Positions 50,463-62,000 are shown, counted from the first letter of the stretch. The stretch: DNA of 63,538 nt from Stentor coeruleus (GCA_001970955.1 MPUH01000347.1:1-63538); one strand, 5' to 3'. The notes: generated from the letters alone by a model not told the origin. Program-made: numbers and translations.

Positions 50463-51558
50463 CTATTGAAGGGTTAAGGAATAATTATCAATCATCAGAT
50501 AAAACTCTTCTTTTGTTTCTTTAGGAAGGAATGAAGCTGNAATAATTATCAATCATCAGATAAAACTCTTCTTTTGTTTCTTTAGGAAGGAATGAAGCTG
50601 TGAAAGAATCTTTAGCTAGTTTGATAAGGATTCTTTTAACTTCAGTTTCACCTTTGAATGAGAAAATATCAGCAACCGTCATGTAGTTTTTATTCAAAAA
50701 TCCTCCGAGTAATGGTGGATCGTCTGAGTTTATTGTGATTTTGATACCTTTTTCTAAAAGTTCACTTATCACATGTTTGCCTTCGAAAAATGTTTTCAGA
50801 ACATTGAGATGGTAGTTAGAAAGAGGGCAAACAGTTAGCCAAATGTCGCTATCAGCTAAAAACTTTACTAAATATGGGTCATTTAAACATCTGACTCCAT
50901 GATCGATTCTTTTAACTTTTAAGTGGTATAAAGTGTCAATTATGCATCTAGGGTCTCCAAATTCCCCAGAATGTGCTGTGAAGTTTTTATACCCTATTCT
51001 CCTAGCTTCATCATAAACACTTTCAAAATTCCTAGCAGGGAAGCCAACTTCCGGACCAGCGATACCTAAACCAATGATTTTATCTTTGTATGGAATCGAG
51101 TCTCTAAGTGACTTAAGATTTTTTTCTAAAGGTAAATGTTTAACCAGAGTTAAAATCCAGTTTGATTTAACACCTAAGTTTTTTTCTGCATCAGCTGATG
51201 CTTGAAGTAGCGGTTCAATAACTTGTGAAAACTCAAAACCCTGATCCTGATACAAAACTGAGGCAAAAGCGACTTCTGAATATAAAATGCACTCTTGCTC
51301 ACAGACTTTAAAGTACTCATATGCTATTTCATACAAATCAGAAGGATAACGGATCACACTGCAGTTGATATCGTACACTTCAACAAATTCCATAAAGTCA
51401 GAGTAGTTACTTCTACGACTTTCTAAATACTCCCTAGTCCCAACGTTGATACCATTTCTTTCAGCTAATTTTAGCAGTAAATCAGTAGTCATTGTACCTT
51501 CAAGGTGAACATGAAGCTCAGTTTTTGGTAGTTTAGATATGAACTCTTCCATTGACAT
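50463..51558 (-). CDS. Adenine/adenosine deaminase, interrupted by an assembly join
   Basis: Family motifs: TELHVHLEG (zinc His pair), GIAGPEVGFPAR, AHSGEFGDP, RIDHGVRC, CPLSNYHL and NSDDPPLLGGFLNKNY. The CPLSN and DDPxxxGGxLN patterns resemble adenine deaminase (Aah1/ADE) more than classical ADA, which has DLAGxE. It hydrolyses adenine or adenosine to the 6-oxo purine. The single N at 50540 lies between two identical 60-bp copies (50480-50539 and 50541-50600). Collapsing them gives one open frame of 344 codons ending at TAG 50463-50465. The ATG at 51556-51558 is used; upstream in-frame codons begin with GTG only. Confidence 0.93.
50480..50600. other. Assembly join: 60-bp perfect duplication around a single N
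   Basis: 50480-50539 and 50541-50600 are identical, separated by one N (50540). This is the signature of two contigs scaffolded without merging their overlap. It creates the apparent C-terminal interruption of the deaminase gene. Confidence 0.95.
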
Positions 51559-51757
51559 CCACACTTTTTGAATTATAACATTACCCACATATTAATAAAC
51601 TGATGAATTTTAATAGATAAAAGATAGGCTGTGTAATAATCTATCATATGTTGTGTATAGAAATCTAATTTTATATTATATATCAGCACGCTTATGCCTA
51701 CCCAAAACCTTTTTTCTCATTAAAATCATTGATTTCTAACTAGTTAGTAAAGAGATT

Positions 51758-53122
51758 TTATCTTTTTTTGGGAAACTCATCTTGCCCTGAACTATACCTT
51801 TTCGCTGGGAGTTCAACATTCGCCGTAGCATCAGTACTTGGATTGTACATCTGGCTGGACATCGGCCGATTATAAGCTTGAGGTCTTTTGCCTGAAAATG
51901 CACTAGGTGTTAGATGAGTTTCCAGGTATTTCACACGATTTTCCATAGCTTGTTTATGTTCCAAACCAATAGTTGCTTCTGTTTCATCACCTAATGCATC
52001 CATTCTTATACACAAAGCACATTTTGCAGCTAAAGTTCTAGAGATTTTCCCTTTAATATTAGGTGTTGCTGATCCAACAATTGATGCATGATAAAGTAAA
52101 CCATATTTTGGAGTATCATGTTTTGTTCTAATTGCCCTAAAAAGAGCTTTTTCAGCACCAAGGATTTGAATTGTACTAGCTGGGTGTTTTGATAAATTAA
52201 CCAAGCTACCAGCATGGGCTATAAGCCTTGCACCAACAATTTCCCCTACTAAAACTGTAAGATTTGGTGCTATAGCTTGCATACGGTTTTTTAGATATTC
52301 TGATAAAGATATCCTATATTCAGAAAGTGAAATAACTTGGTCACAAAGGCTTTTAATATGTTCAATATCATTTTCTGTTATTTCTGTACCCATAGAAAGC
52401 TCAGCTGCTTCTTTGACTTCAGACTCGATTTCTTTAGGTACAATTTCTCCCATGTCGGTACTTTTGCAATTGATCCTTTGGCCGATAAGTTTAACACACT
52501 TCGCATATACTAAATTATCTGTGATTACCCTAGCAAGTTCAGGGAAATGCCAAGAATACCATTCTCTAAGTTTCATTGAGTAGTTATTTAGTTCTTTATC
52601 AATATCATCAAGTAAATTCACAGCCTGAACAATCATTGTGTCGATTTTATCCACAGAGAATTTTAATGTATGTCTGCATATTGAATGGGCTAAACCAAGT
52701 GACATAGCTTTTTGTTCAGATTCTGTAAATCCAGAAAGTAGTCCTTCGATTTGTGACCTAATTCCACGTACAAGTTCTAAATACTGAGACCCTTGAATAC
52801 ATTTGATGCCAAGTTTTTCTTCGATGACTCTGCAAAGTTTTTTATCAAGGACTAGTAATTCATCTTCAATACCTTTACTTACGATGTTGTTCTTCAAAAA
52901 TTTCCTAAGAGACTTTGATAACTTACTGTTTAGGAGGGCTGAGACGGCTTTTAAGGCTGATTTTGAGTCGTTGAATTTGTCAAAAGCTTTGAGTTTTACG
53001 AGCTTCGTAGCTTTTTCGAGGGTTGAGAACTCTTCAGCTAGGTCGTCAACTTTTTTCAGCTTTTTCTCTTTCAAGACTTTGAAAAGAGCAAAACCTGCGG
53101 CTGTCTCAAATAGAACCAACAT
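51758..53122 (-). CDS. NOP58: NOP58, box C/D snoRNP core protein
   Basis: This 454-aa protein is clearly NOP58. It has an N-terminal MLVLFETAAGFALFKVLKEKKLKKV, RGIRSQIEGLL, the NOSIC segment SVDKIDTMIVQAVNLLDDIDKELNNY..REWYSWHFPEL, and the Nop domain with AIAPNLTVLVGEIVGARLIAHAGSL, ASTIQILGAEKALFRAIR and PKYGLLYHASIVG...KGKISRTLAAK. It binds C/D snoRNAs with NOP56, fibrillarin and 15.5K and guides 2'-O-methylation. Compared with animal NOP58 (about 530 aa), the long KKE-rich C-terminal tail is replaced by a short basic end. Start ATG 53120-53122. Confidence 0.97.
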   Translation of the reverse strand: MLVLFETAAGFALFKVLKEKKLKKVDDLAEEFSTLEKATKLVKLKAFDKFNDSKSALKAVSALLNSKLSKSLRKFLKNNIVSKGIEDELLVLDKKLCRVIEEKLGIKCIQGSQYLELVRGIRSQIEGLLSGFTESEQKAMSLGLAHSICRHTLKFSVDKIDTMIVQAVNLLDDIDKELNNYSMKLREWYSWHFPELARVITDNLVYAKCVKLIGQRINCKSTDMGEIVPKEIESEVKEAAELSMGTEITENDIEHIKSLCDQVISLSEYRISLSEYLKNRMQAIAPNLTVLVGEIVGARLIAHAGSLVNLSKHPASTIQILGAEKALFRAIRTKHDTPKYGLLYHASIVGSATPNIKGKISRTLAAKCALCIRMDALGDETEATIGLEHKQAMENRVKYLETHLTPSAFSGKRPQAYNRPMSSQMYNPSTDATANVELPAKRYSSGQDEFPKKR

Positions 53123-53866
53123 TTTTTTTATTAGATTTTGGTATTGATTATTTGGGTATGGGAGATTTTTTATGCATTTAATTAGACTTAAGATTTCTAA
53201 GTTTGTGAATAAGGGTTTTTTAAGGATGATGAGGGAAGTGTGGAATTTGGCTTTGGATTGGATTTTTTGTTAAAAGTTTGTTGATGTTGAGAATTAGGAA
53301 TTTTAGATTGGGATTTATAAATTTAATATTTTTAGGGGTTTTTTAGTTTTATGTTAAAGTTTGGGATTTTGAAGTTTTGGTTTTTTATGAGTTGGGATTA
53401 TTTGTAAAGTTTTTTTATAGTTTGGGTAAGTTGTGAATGAGGAATTTGTCTGGGGCTGATTTTTGCGATTTTTACGCTTTTTGGGTGAATAGGTAGAATA
53501 TTCCTTGATTTTGTGTGCTTCAAGTAGATTTTATTTTGATTTTTGAGGTTTTTTAGTATTTTTAGTATTTTTTTGTTGTTGTGAATATACTGGTTTGTAT
53601 ACTTGTTTAGTGGTTTTTAACTATGACTCTTTGAAATCTATTATATAAAGGCATAATGATAACAGATAAAATTCTTTTTAGAATCAGAAAATAGATGGGC
53701 TGCTCATTGAAAGATGAATTTACAGGTAAACTTGAATGTCTTTTAAAATTATTATAGAAAACAGATTAAATACTATAGAGTATTTATACAAATACATATT
53801 TATGAGGTTAAACTTATATAGAAAGTATAGTTTTATATAGTAAAAATAATTATAATATATAGCTTT
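53123..53866. promoter_or_regulatory. Divergent promoter region
   Basis: This 744-bp spacer is G/T-rich on the plus strand near NOP58 (53130-53600), as expected of a minus-strand gene's 5' flank, and AT-rich nearer the plus gene. No specific element is recognised. Confidence 0.4.
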
Positions 53867-54331
53867 ATGGATCAAGATTTATCTGATACATTCGGTTGTG
53901 GATATAAAGATATAAGAAACCGAAGAGGAGGTAATAAAGACCCAAAAAAACGTCTAAACCGTAAAGAGTATCGAGAAAGGGCAGGGCATATACTCAGTAG
54001 AAAATTACAAAGTAATAATGCAGGACCAAGTGCAGAAGAATTAAAACAGGAATATGATGAAATAAATCAAGAGTATTTGAAAATGCTAGAAAGGAAGAGA
54101 AAAGAAGAAATGGCTGCTAAGAAAGCTGAAGAAAAGAAAAACAATTTTGAGAAGGATTTTATTGATCATGCTTTAGGACCAAAGCCAAAGTATGAAAATA
54201 AGATAAAAGTGTATGATGAAAAAGTAAAATGCTTATCTGAAGATTTAAAGATAAAAAATAGTGCTAAGAATATTGACTCTAAACAAAGAACTGTTTTATT
54301 GAATTATATGAAAAGTGTTGTTTGTAATTAG
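53867..54331 (+). CDS. Hypothetical small charged protein
   Basis: This 154-aa protein has a basic N-terminal half (KKRLNRKEYRERAGHIL), then a charged helix, and a Lys-rich C-terminus. It resembles no family I can name. ATG 53867-53869, TAG stop. Codon use is like its neighbours. Confidence 0.6.
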   Translation: MDQDLSDTFGCGYKDIRNRRGGNKDPKKRLNRKEYRERAGHILSRKLQSNNAGPSAEELKQEYDEINQEYLKMLERKRKEEMAAKKAEEKKNNFEKDFIDHALGPKPKYENKIKVYDEKVKCLSEDLKIKNSAKNIDSKQRTVLLNYMKSVVCN

Positions 54332-56193
54332 TTAATTTTAAGTTGATTATTATTACTAATATGGTTTTAAGTTTGAGAATAATATGTTGTTATTGAAATT
54401 TCAGAGGGTTATAATTTTTAGTGCTGGCCTAACCTCTGTAATTATTCTTTTTATCCCTTATTAGGGTTTTTAACATGTCTTAGTCTATTAATCGGTGGTA
54501 AAATTATCCCTTTTGTCCTGAGGTTTAGTTCTAGATAAGTGAATGAAGTGGGTGACTCTGAGAAAAATCTTGGTTTTATAAAAAAGTGTGGACCAGGTCA
54601 AAAGAGAGGAAAAAATATTAAGAAGTTTCATGCGTTTTTTGGTAGAAGTCAATTAAATTAACAAAATGAGATGATCTTATGCTTGCTTGAAGGCTTTTGT
54701 GAATAAGAAGTAATCATTAACTGTGAATATAAGTTAAGTTAATATTATGAAATGATTGGTTTTAGTATTGATAAGAGAAGATTAAATTTGCAAATAAATT
54801 CTTAGTTTTAACTATGATTTATTATGCAAACAGGCAATATAAATTGTGTTAAAAGAAGAATTTTTTTTATCAAGTTTTCTCATATACCACATTCAATTTC
54901 ACAAGTTTTAAGTTCTATTTTGTCCAGATAAATCTTCCTTTGAACCAAAAAAAAATATAATTTTTCCACTAAAGATTCACAAAGAAAAATAAATGCTTTT
55001 TAAGTCCAACTTGTTATCACAGATTTCTCCTGCCTTAACATCCTTAAGAATTCATCTGGCAATTTTATGATCATTGAAATTAACAGTTGTCTCAAAGCAA
55101 ACTTAGCCTTGTAACCAAAGAAAAAGTCAGATTTATAATTTCATGATGAAAAGGCAAAATGATCAAGCTGATAATATACTTTCATTTGTAGGAAAAAATG
55201 CAACTTCTTAATTGAAAGAGATCTGATTTTGTAAAGAGCACTAAAAATCTATTATGCATTACTTCAAATTGTGAATAAAATTATTATTTTTAATAACTCG
55301 AGATAAACTAATCAAAAAAAATATTTAAAATTAGAAATTTTTAACAAGCTTCAATTAAGTTCAAATACAATTACAAAATATATATTATCCTATTGAAATT
55401 CTAAACTATTATTGATTTTTGGTTTAATAAGCATTGATACAACTATATAAATCATTCTTATAATTTTCAATAAAATTTTACAAAAAATCCTCATATATGA
55501 ATTAGAAATATACTTGATAATACTCTTATGTTATAAGCTCTAAGCAAATCTTGAATAATTGAAAATTACCTTGACTTCTAAATTTGCAAAATTTGAGTTA
55601 AAGAAATTAATTTTATTCACAAATAAAGGTGTTCAATTTAAGGGTTTTGATTGTATATTGTATTTGTACTAAAATTATAGATTTTGTTGGATAAAAAACA
55701 TGTAAAGCTTACTTCATGGGTATATCTAACATATTACTATTTTATGAACTTTGAAAAAGTAAAAATTTATTAAATTATCAATATTATTTTCCATAACTGA
55801 TGAAATCGACTATAATTTTTTTTTCTAAACTTGGTGGTGGAGATACATAGAAGTGCAAGTAAGAATTATCGCTGTAAACCTTGATTAAAAATATAACAGA
55901 GATAATTGTATTTTATGATAAAAGTTTGCAATAGTCATCCTTACTACATAAACTCTTTTTGTCCTAAGATCATTTTTATAAGTATTAAATTTAAAATATG
56001 TTAGTGAAGAATCGATTTTAATAAAATAATTTCCTTTATATTATAAATAACAGTTTATTTTTATCCTCTACAAAATTTATCTAAGCATGAATTATCAATA
56101 TCAAAATCAAGATTATCTACATGCTTATAACTATAGTAAAAAAACTTCATCATTTCATTATCTAACTAAATTATCTTATCTAAATTTATCTAT
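54332..56193. other. Long convergent intergenic region, no gene recognised
   Basis: Nearly 1.9 kb separates the 53867 gene (plus) from the 3' end of the 56194 gene (minus). It is AT-rich, and some stretches (54420-54680) are less so. I find no ORF with gene-like codon use, no tRNA and no known RNA consensus. The 55300 area shares the string taaactaatcaaaaa with 62660, probably by chance. Confidence 0.4.
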
Positions 56194-58375
56194 CTAGGAA
56201 TATCTGCACTCTGGATATAAATCGAACCATCTTTTAAACATCCAGTTTATATATTCGTTATTGTCAATGTCATCAACTTGAATCAATTTCGTATCAAAAT
56301 GATAGATTCTTACTGCATGATTCATACCTGAATAAAAAAATTACAAGCTGCTTAGATTGAACCTAAATACATAGTACCTTCCTAAAAACTACCTCCTAAC
56401 TAAAAAATACTTTCTATATAAAAAGTAACCTCCTATATAATATATACGAACTGTTTTAAAAACACCTAAGTAATTAATACCTGACTATAAAATACAAGCT
56501 ATTTATAAAATACCTTAATAATATCTTACATCTATTAGCTATATAGTTTATACATGCTATAATATATCTTACAAGCTTTTTATAATTATACTTTCATATG
56601 GATCAACAGTAGAGTAATTGGATTGAACTAAATTTCATATACTTGCATATGGATCAATAGTAGAGTAATTGGATTGAACTAAATTTCATATACTTGCATA
56701 TGGATCAATAGTAGAGTAATTGGATTGAACTAAATTTCATATACCTTTTTTAGTAAATACTTTCTTGTATATTTCATACCTTTTTAAAAGAGTACTTTCT
56801 TTTTAGTATATACCTTAATATACTTTACCTATTTTTAAAGTTACTTTCTTAATAAAATATACCTTAATGTTTCATACCTTTGTAAAAGCGTACGATCTAT
56901 ATAAAATTTACCTTCTATATAATCATACCTGTATTATTGATACAATCTGCTTTATGATTACAAACAAAAATATATTGATGATTATTAGTCATCTTGATAT
57001 TCAAAATAGGCTGCCTCTTATCAATAATATCATTTTTAAAATTTAGAAATTCTTCTTTTAATAAATAATTTGACTTTTGCTCTTGATTCATTTTTGGAAA
57101 CTCACCTGTCTGTAATTTACTAATAAATTTTCTTTTCTTTTCTTCTTCTTTTTCTTTTTTTCTCTCATCTTCTTTAATCTTTTCATCTTTTTTCCTAGTA
57201 TTTTCTTTAACAATATTTATTATGACAGGATTTGGCTTTAATCGTAAATTTTCTGATTCATCTTGAAGCATTTTAACCATACAATTTACTTCGATTAAAG
57301 ACTTTTTATTTGTGCTCAATTCATCTTCCAACATTTTAATCTTGTTACTTGCTTTGATTAAAGACTCTTGACTTATATGTAATTCATTTTCAAGACATTT
57401 AATTCTAAAATTAGCTTCCTCTAAAGAACTTTTCATTAAATTCTGAATAGACTGTTTTCTAACTCTTTTATAATTTTCGTATTGCGTAAATTCTTCTATT
57501 TTTTCTTGAATCATATTTTCGGATATCAGAAGTTCATCTCTTAGTTTATTATTCACAATATCAGCTGATTTCAAAGATAATTTCAAATCTTCTATATCAT
57601 TTTCTAGCTTCTTAATTCTGTCATTAGCTTCATCTAAAGACTTTTTGCAAGCACTCTCATAATCTTTTTTACTTTCTTCATGTATTTTCTGTAATTTTTC
57701 AATATTTAAAGCATTTTCAGTTTCATACATATCGATTTTTTCTTGCATATCTTTATAATCATTCAAAATGTTTTTCGTACTTAGAAACTTCATATTAGCT
57801 TCATTATATTTTTTTGCATAAAACATAAGCTCATTTTGTTTTACTTGATACTTTTCTTTATACATATTAAGTTCATTTTCTTTTTCTATAATTTTTACAT
57901 AAGATTCATTGCATTTATTTTTCAGTTCTTCATTTTCTTTTTTGACCTGTTTTAGTTCTGAAATACTATCAATAGAATTATTTTCTAAGCAAAATAAACT
58001 TTTTGTAATATGAATAAACTGTGTTTTGTCTCTGTCTAAAAGATTAAATTTTTCTGCTAATAGGATTATATTGTTAGCTTCTTCGCTTCGTTTATTCAAA
58101 AGATCCATCATTTGATTTATTTTGTTTTCTATGTCTGCGAAATTCATTTCTAGAGTGTTGCTTATTTCATTAATCATGATTTCTGCTAGTTGAACGCTTT
58201 GTTGTTTAAGCCTATTGAACTTTTTTTTAGCTTCAACTCTTGTAATAACTGGTTTAGCGTAGCAGTTTTTTTCAAATAAATGTTCTCTCATATGGGATTC
58301 ACAGAATTTAAGATTTTCGGGGCATTCCCACTTAGCCTTTCGACTACAATTTGAGTGATTACAGAATATATCCAT
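56194..58375 (-). CDS. B-box-like/coiled-coil protein with partial WD40 blade, interrupted by a tandem mini-intron array
   Basis: The main exon (56929-58375) encodes an N-terminal Cys/His cluster (CNHSNC...C...FCESH...H) shared with the genes at 8699 and 59050. A long coiled coil (about residues 50-420) follows, then the first half of a WD40-like blade (ILNIKMTNNHQYIFVCN). The final exon (56194-56327) continues the blade (HAVRIYHFDTK) to a TAG. The 601 bp between them parse as 29 GT...AG units of 14-17 nt. With all of them removed, the spacers contribute 52 in-frame codons and the product is 578 aa. Skipping the whole 601 bp as one intron also keeps the frame. Reading straight through ends the protein at 56915. 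RNA data are needed to choose. Confidence 0.75.
56328..56928 (-). other. Array of 29 tandem 14-17 nt intron-like units with codon-sized microexons
   Basis: Minus-strand units, listed 5' to 3': 56915-56928, 56897-56911, 56878-56893, 56863-56877, 56848-56862, 56829-56844, 56814-56828, 56799-56813, 56780-56795, 56764-56779, 56745-56760, 56730-56744, 56679-56693, 56628-56642, 56576-56591, 56557-56572, 56539-56553, 56514-56529, 56499-56513, 56481-56495, 56466-56480, 56451-56465, 56433-56447, 56414-56429, 56396-56410, 56378-56392, 56363-56377, 56348-56362, 56328-56344. Lengths: eighteen of 15 nt, nine of 16, one of 14, one of 17. Eleven junctions have no spacer; seventeen have 3, 9 or 36 nt. Most units start GTA. 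All spacers sit in phase 1 and no stop appears when they are joined. Confidence 0.85.
56592..56744 (-). repeat. Three 51-bp exon-plus-intron tandem repeats
   Basis: Each unit is a 15-nt intron (GTATATGAAATTTAG) followed by a 36-nt spacer. The first two spacers are identical. The third differs by a transition and a change near its 3' end. The spacers encode IQSNYSTIDPYA twice and IQSNYSTVDPYE once. Period 51 bp (17 codons), so duplication preserves both the frame and the splice signals. Confidence 0.9.
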
Positions 58376-59049
58376 TATTACTTGTTAGTTTAAATTTCAC
58401 TATGATATAAGCTGAAAATAGCATAATTATAAGGTTTTGTATAATGTTTTGATACTAAGAAACTTACATGAAAATACAAAAAATAAGCTTTATTATGTTC
58501 TACAATTTGTATAATTCTGATATTAAGTAAGCTTAAACTTATATAATCAAGTATTTTTTTGGAAAATTTCATCAAATTTATGAATTTTTTATGTTTATTC
58601 AGCATAAGTTTTATTGTTATAAAATCTATACAATTTCTGATAGATTTTATTTATGAGTTTACCTTTGGAAACTCTTTAATTGAATTGCTTATATTGATTC
58701 AAGTTTCAAAAAACCTTTTAAATATTATTATAATTACAAATAAGCTACCTAACATCTAGTAACTCTATGCATCAAATTAATAAAATAAAATGTAATTTTT
58801 ATAAATTTCTACTAGCTTATGTCTAAATCATTCTAAACCTATACTATCACCTTCAGATAAAAAAAAAAAAAAAAGATAAATCCTACCATTTTGTAAATCG
58901 AAATAATTGTTTGAACATACAACCTTAAAAGTTACTAAATTATAAATCCCATGCTTCTTTTGCCTAAAAATTAATAATAAAACTTCGATAAATTAATTCC
59001 ATTACTCAGTAAGCATTCCTTTATCTCAAAATAAGTAAATTTAATCTAT
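58376..59049. other. Intergenic region between two minus-strand genes
   Basis: AT-rich, with a poly-A run at 58860-58874. The last 150 bp (58900-59049) are similar to 62720-62868, the 3' flank of the paralogous WD40 gene, so the duplication included this flank. The short ORFs here lack an ATG or codon support. Confidence 0.45.
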
Positions 59050-62000
59050 CTAACTATTCATTTTATCAGCTTGAGGCATGAGGAAATCTTCAAAGCAAGG
59101 ATCTTCATTATAGCGAACCTCAAACTCTTTATCAAAAAGCATTCCATGAGTCATTTTATTCAAATCAATATCATAAATTGAAATTCCAAAACCAGAACTG
59201 AGAAAAACTTTATTCTGAAATTTACTAACAAAAACCCCATGAAATGGAATATTATCTGGAATTCTTAATATAACTACAATTTCTTCCCTGATTATATTCC
59301 ACACTTTAACTGTCATATCATCATATAAGCCTACAACATATTTACAATTATAAGTTACTGCAACGCTTTTAACTTTTTTATTTTTACAATTTAAATTTTT
59401 TACAAAATGCCTTTTAAGCGCACTCCATATAGTAATTGAACCATCATCACACCCTAATACAATATAGTTATCATCACTAGTGATTGCTATGCTATTAACT
59501 CTAGATCCGCTATTTTTTGAGACTTTTCTTTGCGTTTTTGTATTTAAATCCCAGACTTTTATATCTTTTTCTTCAGCTACTGATACTGATATAACGTGTC
59601 TGTTATCGTTTGTTATCGCAACACATTTAACACTTGATGTGTGTCCTTGAAGAATAGCTTCTTGTTTTTTATTTAGGAGGTTCCATATTATGAGATTTTT
59701 ATCATCTGATCCTGAGATTATTAAACTGTTGTCATTTGTTATGGCAAGGCTATTTACACTGTAGATATGTCCCTCTAGTATAGCTTCTTGGTTTTGATCT
59801 AGAAGATTCCATATTCTTATGGTTTTATCTGAGGATCCTGATATTATAAATTGATTGTCTCTGGTTATAACTACACAGTTTACAGGGTAATTATGCCCTT
59901 TTAATGTTGCTATTTGCTGTTTCTTGATGAGATCCCATACCTGCATCTCTCCTAAACCATTAGTCATACTTGTCACACAGATAATTTCATCTTTACTAAT
60001 TGCAAGAATCTTGTATAACAATAATTTAATTGCTAATTTCCTTTCTGACAAATTCCAAAGTATGCATTCTATATTTGATATAGAAAAGCAATGATTGTCA
60101 TTCGTTATCCCAACACTAATCACTGCATCCATATGATCTCTAAACACAGCTTCTTTCTTTTTCTTCATCAAACTCCACAAAATCACCTTCTTATCATCAG
60201 AACCAGACACTGCAAACTGATTATCATTAGTTATCGCAACACTATTTACTTTATAATAATGTCCTAAAAGAGTTGCTTCTTTCCTTTTATCAGTTATATT
60301 CCACATAACCACAGTATTATTATTATACCCAGCGACTATAAGCATATTATCATTTGTAATAGAAACGCTATTAACCTCATGGTTGTAGTTTTCAAACATG
60401 GCTTCTTGTCTTTTTTCAATCAAATCCCATACTCTGACTGTAGAGTCTCTAGATCCAGAAACCGCAAACTTATAATCATTATTAATCGCAATGCATTTTA
60501 ATTCATTAGTATGTCCCGGCATTATATTTTTCTGTTTTTCTTTCTGAATGTTCCACACTCTGATAGTATTATCTAATGACCCTGATATAATAAATCGGGG
60601 ATCTTTCATTGCCACAATACTGCGTACATCATTTTTATGACCTTCTAATATAGTTACTTGCTTTTTCTCTTTAAGACTCCACACTCTTATTTTATTATCT
60701 CTAGATCCTGACACAATATACTTGCTATCATTTGCTATTATACAAGATAACACTGCTGAGGTATGACCTTCAAGTACCCCTTCAAGACTTTTTCCAGCTA
60801 AATTCCAGATTTTTATTTTCGCATTATAAGTTCCCGATACTAAGATTTTATCATCTCCAGTTATTGCCAAACTTGTAACAGCATCATTGTGATCTTTAAA
60901 AACGGTTTTTTGCTTTTGATTATTAATATCCCACACTCTTATAGTATTTTCTTTTACATTAAGCCTTAAATTTGATTTTTCTGATCCTGATCCTGATACT
61001 ATAAATTTATTGTTGTTAGTTAAAACAATGACATTTATTTGTTCTTTGTGACCTAGAAAAATACTTACTTGACACTTTTTTTGTAAATCCCATAGTCTTA
61101 TTGTTTTATCCCAAGACCCTGATATTATGAATCTATTGTCTTTTGTTATGACAATGCTACTTACTCTGGATTCGTGACCTCTTAGCACTGATACTGATTG
61201 CCGCTTTTGTAAGTCCCATATTATAATTTTTTTATCGTCAGACCCTGATACAATATATTGATTATCACTTGTTATTGCTACAGTGTTTATACTTTCTGTA
61301 TGCCCTTGTAGTATTGCTATTTGCTGTTTATCTTTGAGGTTCCATACTCTTATTGTGATATCAGATAAGTTTTTTAATCCTGACCCTGATGCAATAAGTG
61401 TATTATCATTTGAAATAGCTAAAGAGTTTATACAAGATGAATGGCCTTTAAGATATAGCTTAAACTCAGATGCTACCCAATTTATATTAGCTCTTTTACT
61501 TTTGGAATTATTAGCATTTAAATTCTTCTTAGTCAATGTTCCTTCAAAATACCCAAAAAAAGGATAATCAAATGCTAATTTTTCTTCTATTACCTCCTCA
61601 ACTTNATTGATTTTTTTATATAGAAATCTTAGATAAAAAAAAATTCTTCTTAGTCAATGTTCCTTCAAAATACCCAAAAAAAGGATAATCAAATGCTAAT
61701 TTTTCTTCTATTACCTCCTCAACTTTAATAAGTTCTTTCTCATCAAATACTACTTTCTTTTGGAGCTCCTCATATACTTTTTTCAATTTTTCTAATTCAT
61801 CAAAAGCCAGATTCATCATATTTTTAATATGATGCATAACCTTTGAAGTCTCTTTTATGATTTTTATTTTCTGATTGTCAATAGCTCTTATTGCTTGTTT
61901 TATGCTTTCTTTAAATCTTACCATTTTGATGCTTGATAATTCTATTTGAATTCTTCCGAAGGTACATAAAGAATTCTTTTCGATGTGGTAATCAAAATGA

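Noticed and set aside
56595..56747. 51-bp tandem repeats as a CRISPR array or minisatellite
   Set aside because: Only three near-identical units without variable spacers, in a eukaryote; they are exon-intron units in frame.
56328..56928. Array as a transposon, IES or telomere
   Set aside because: No terminal inverted repeats, transposase or telomere-like repeats; the regular GT...AG units explain it better.
59050..61536. WD40 part as a separate gene
   Set aside because: No ATG at its start, and it joins the B-box-like gene exactly in frame once the duplicated contig overlap is removed.
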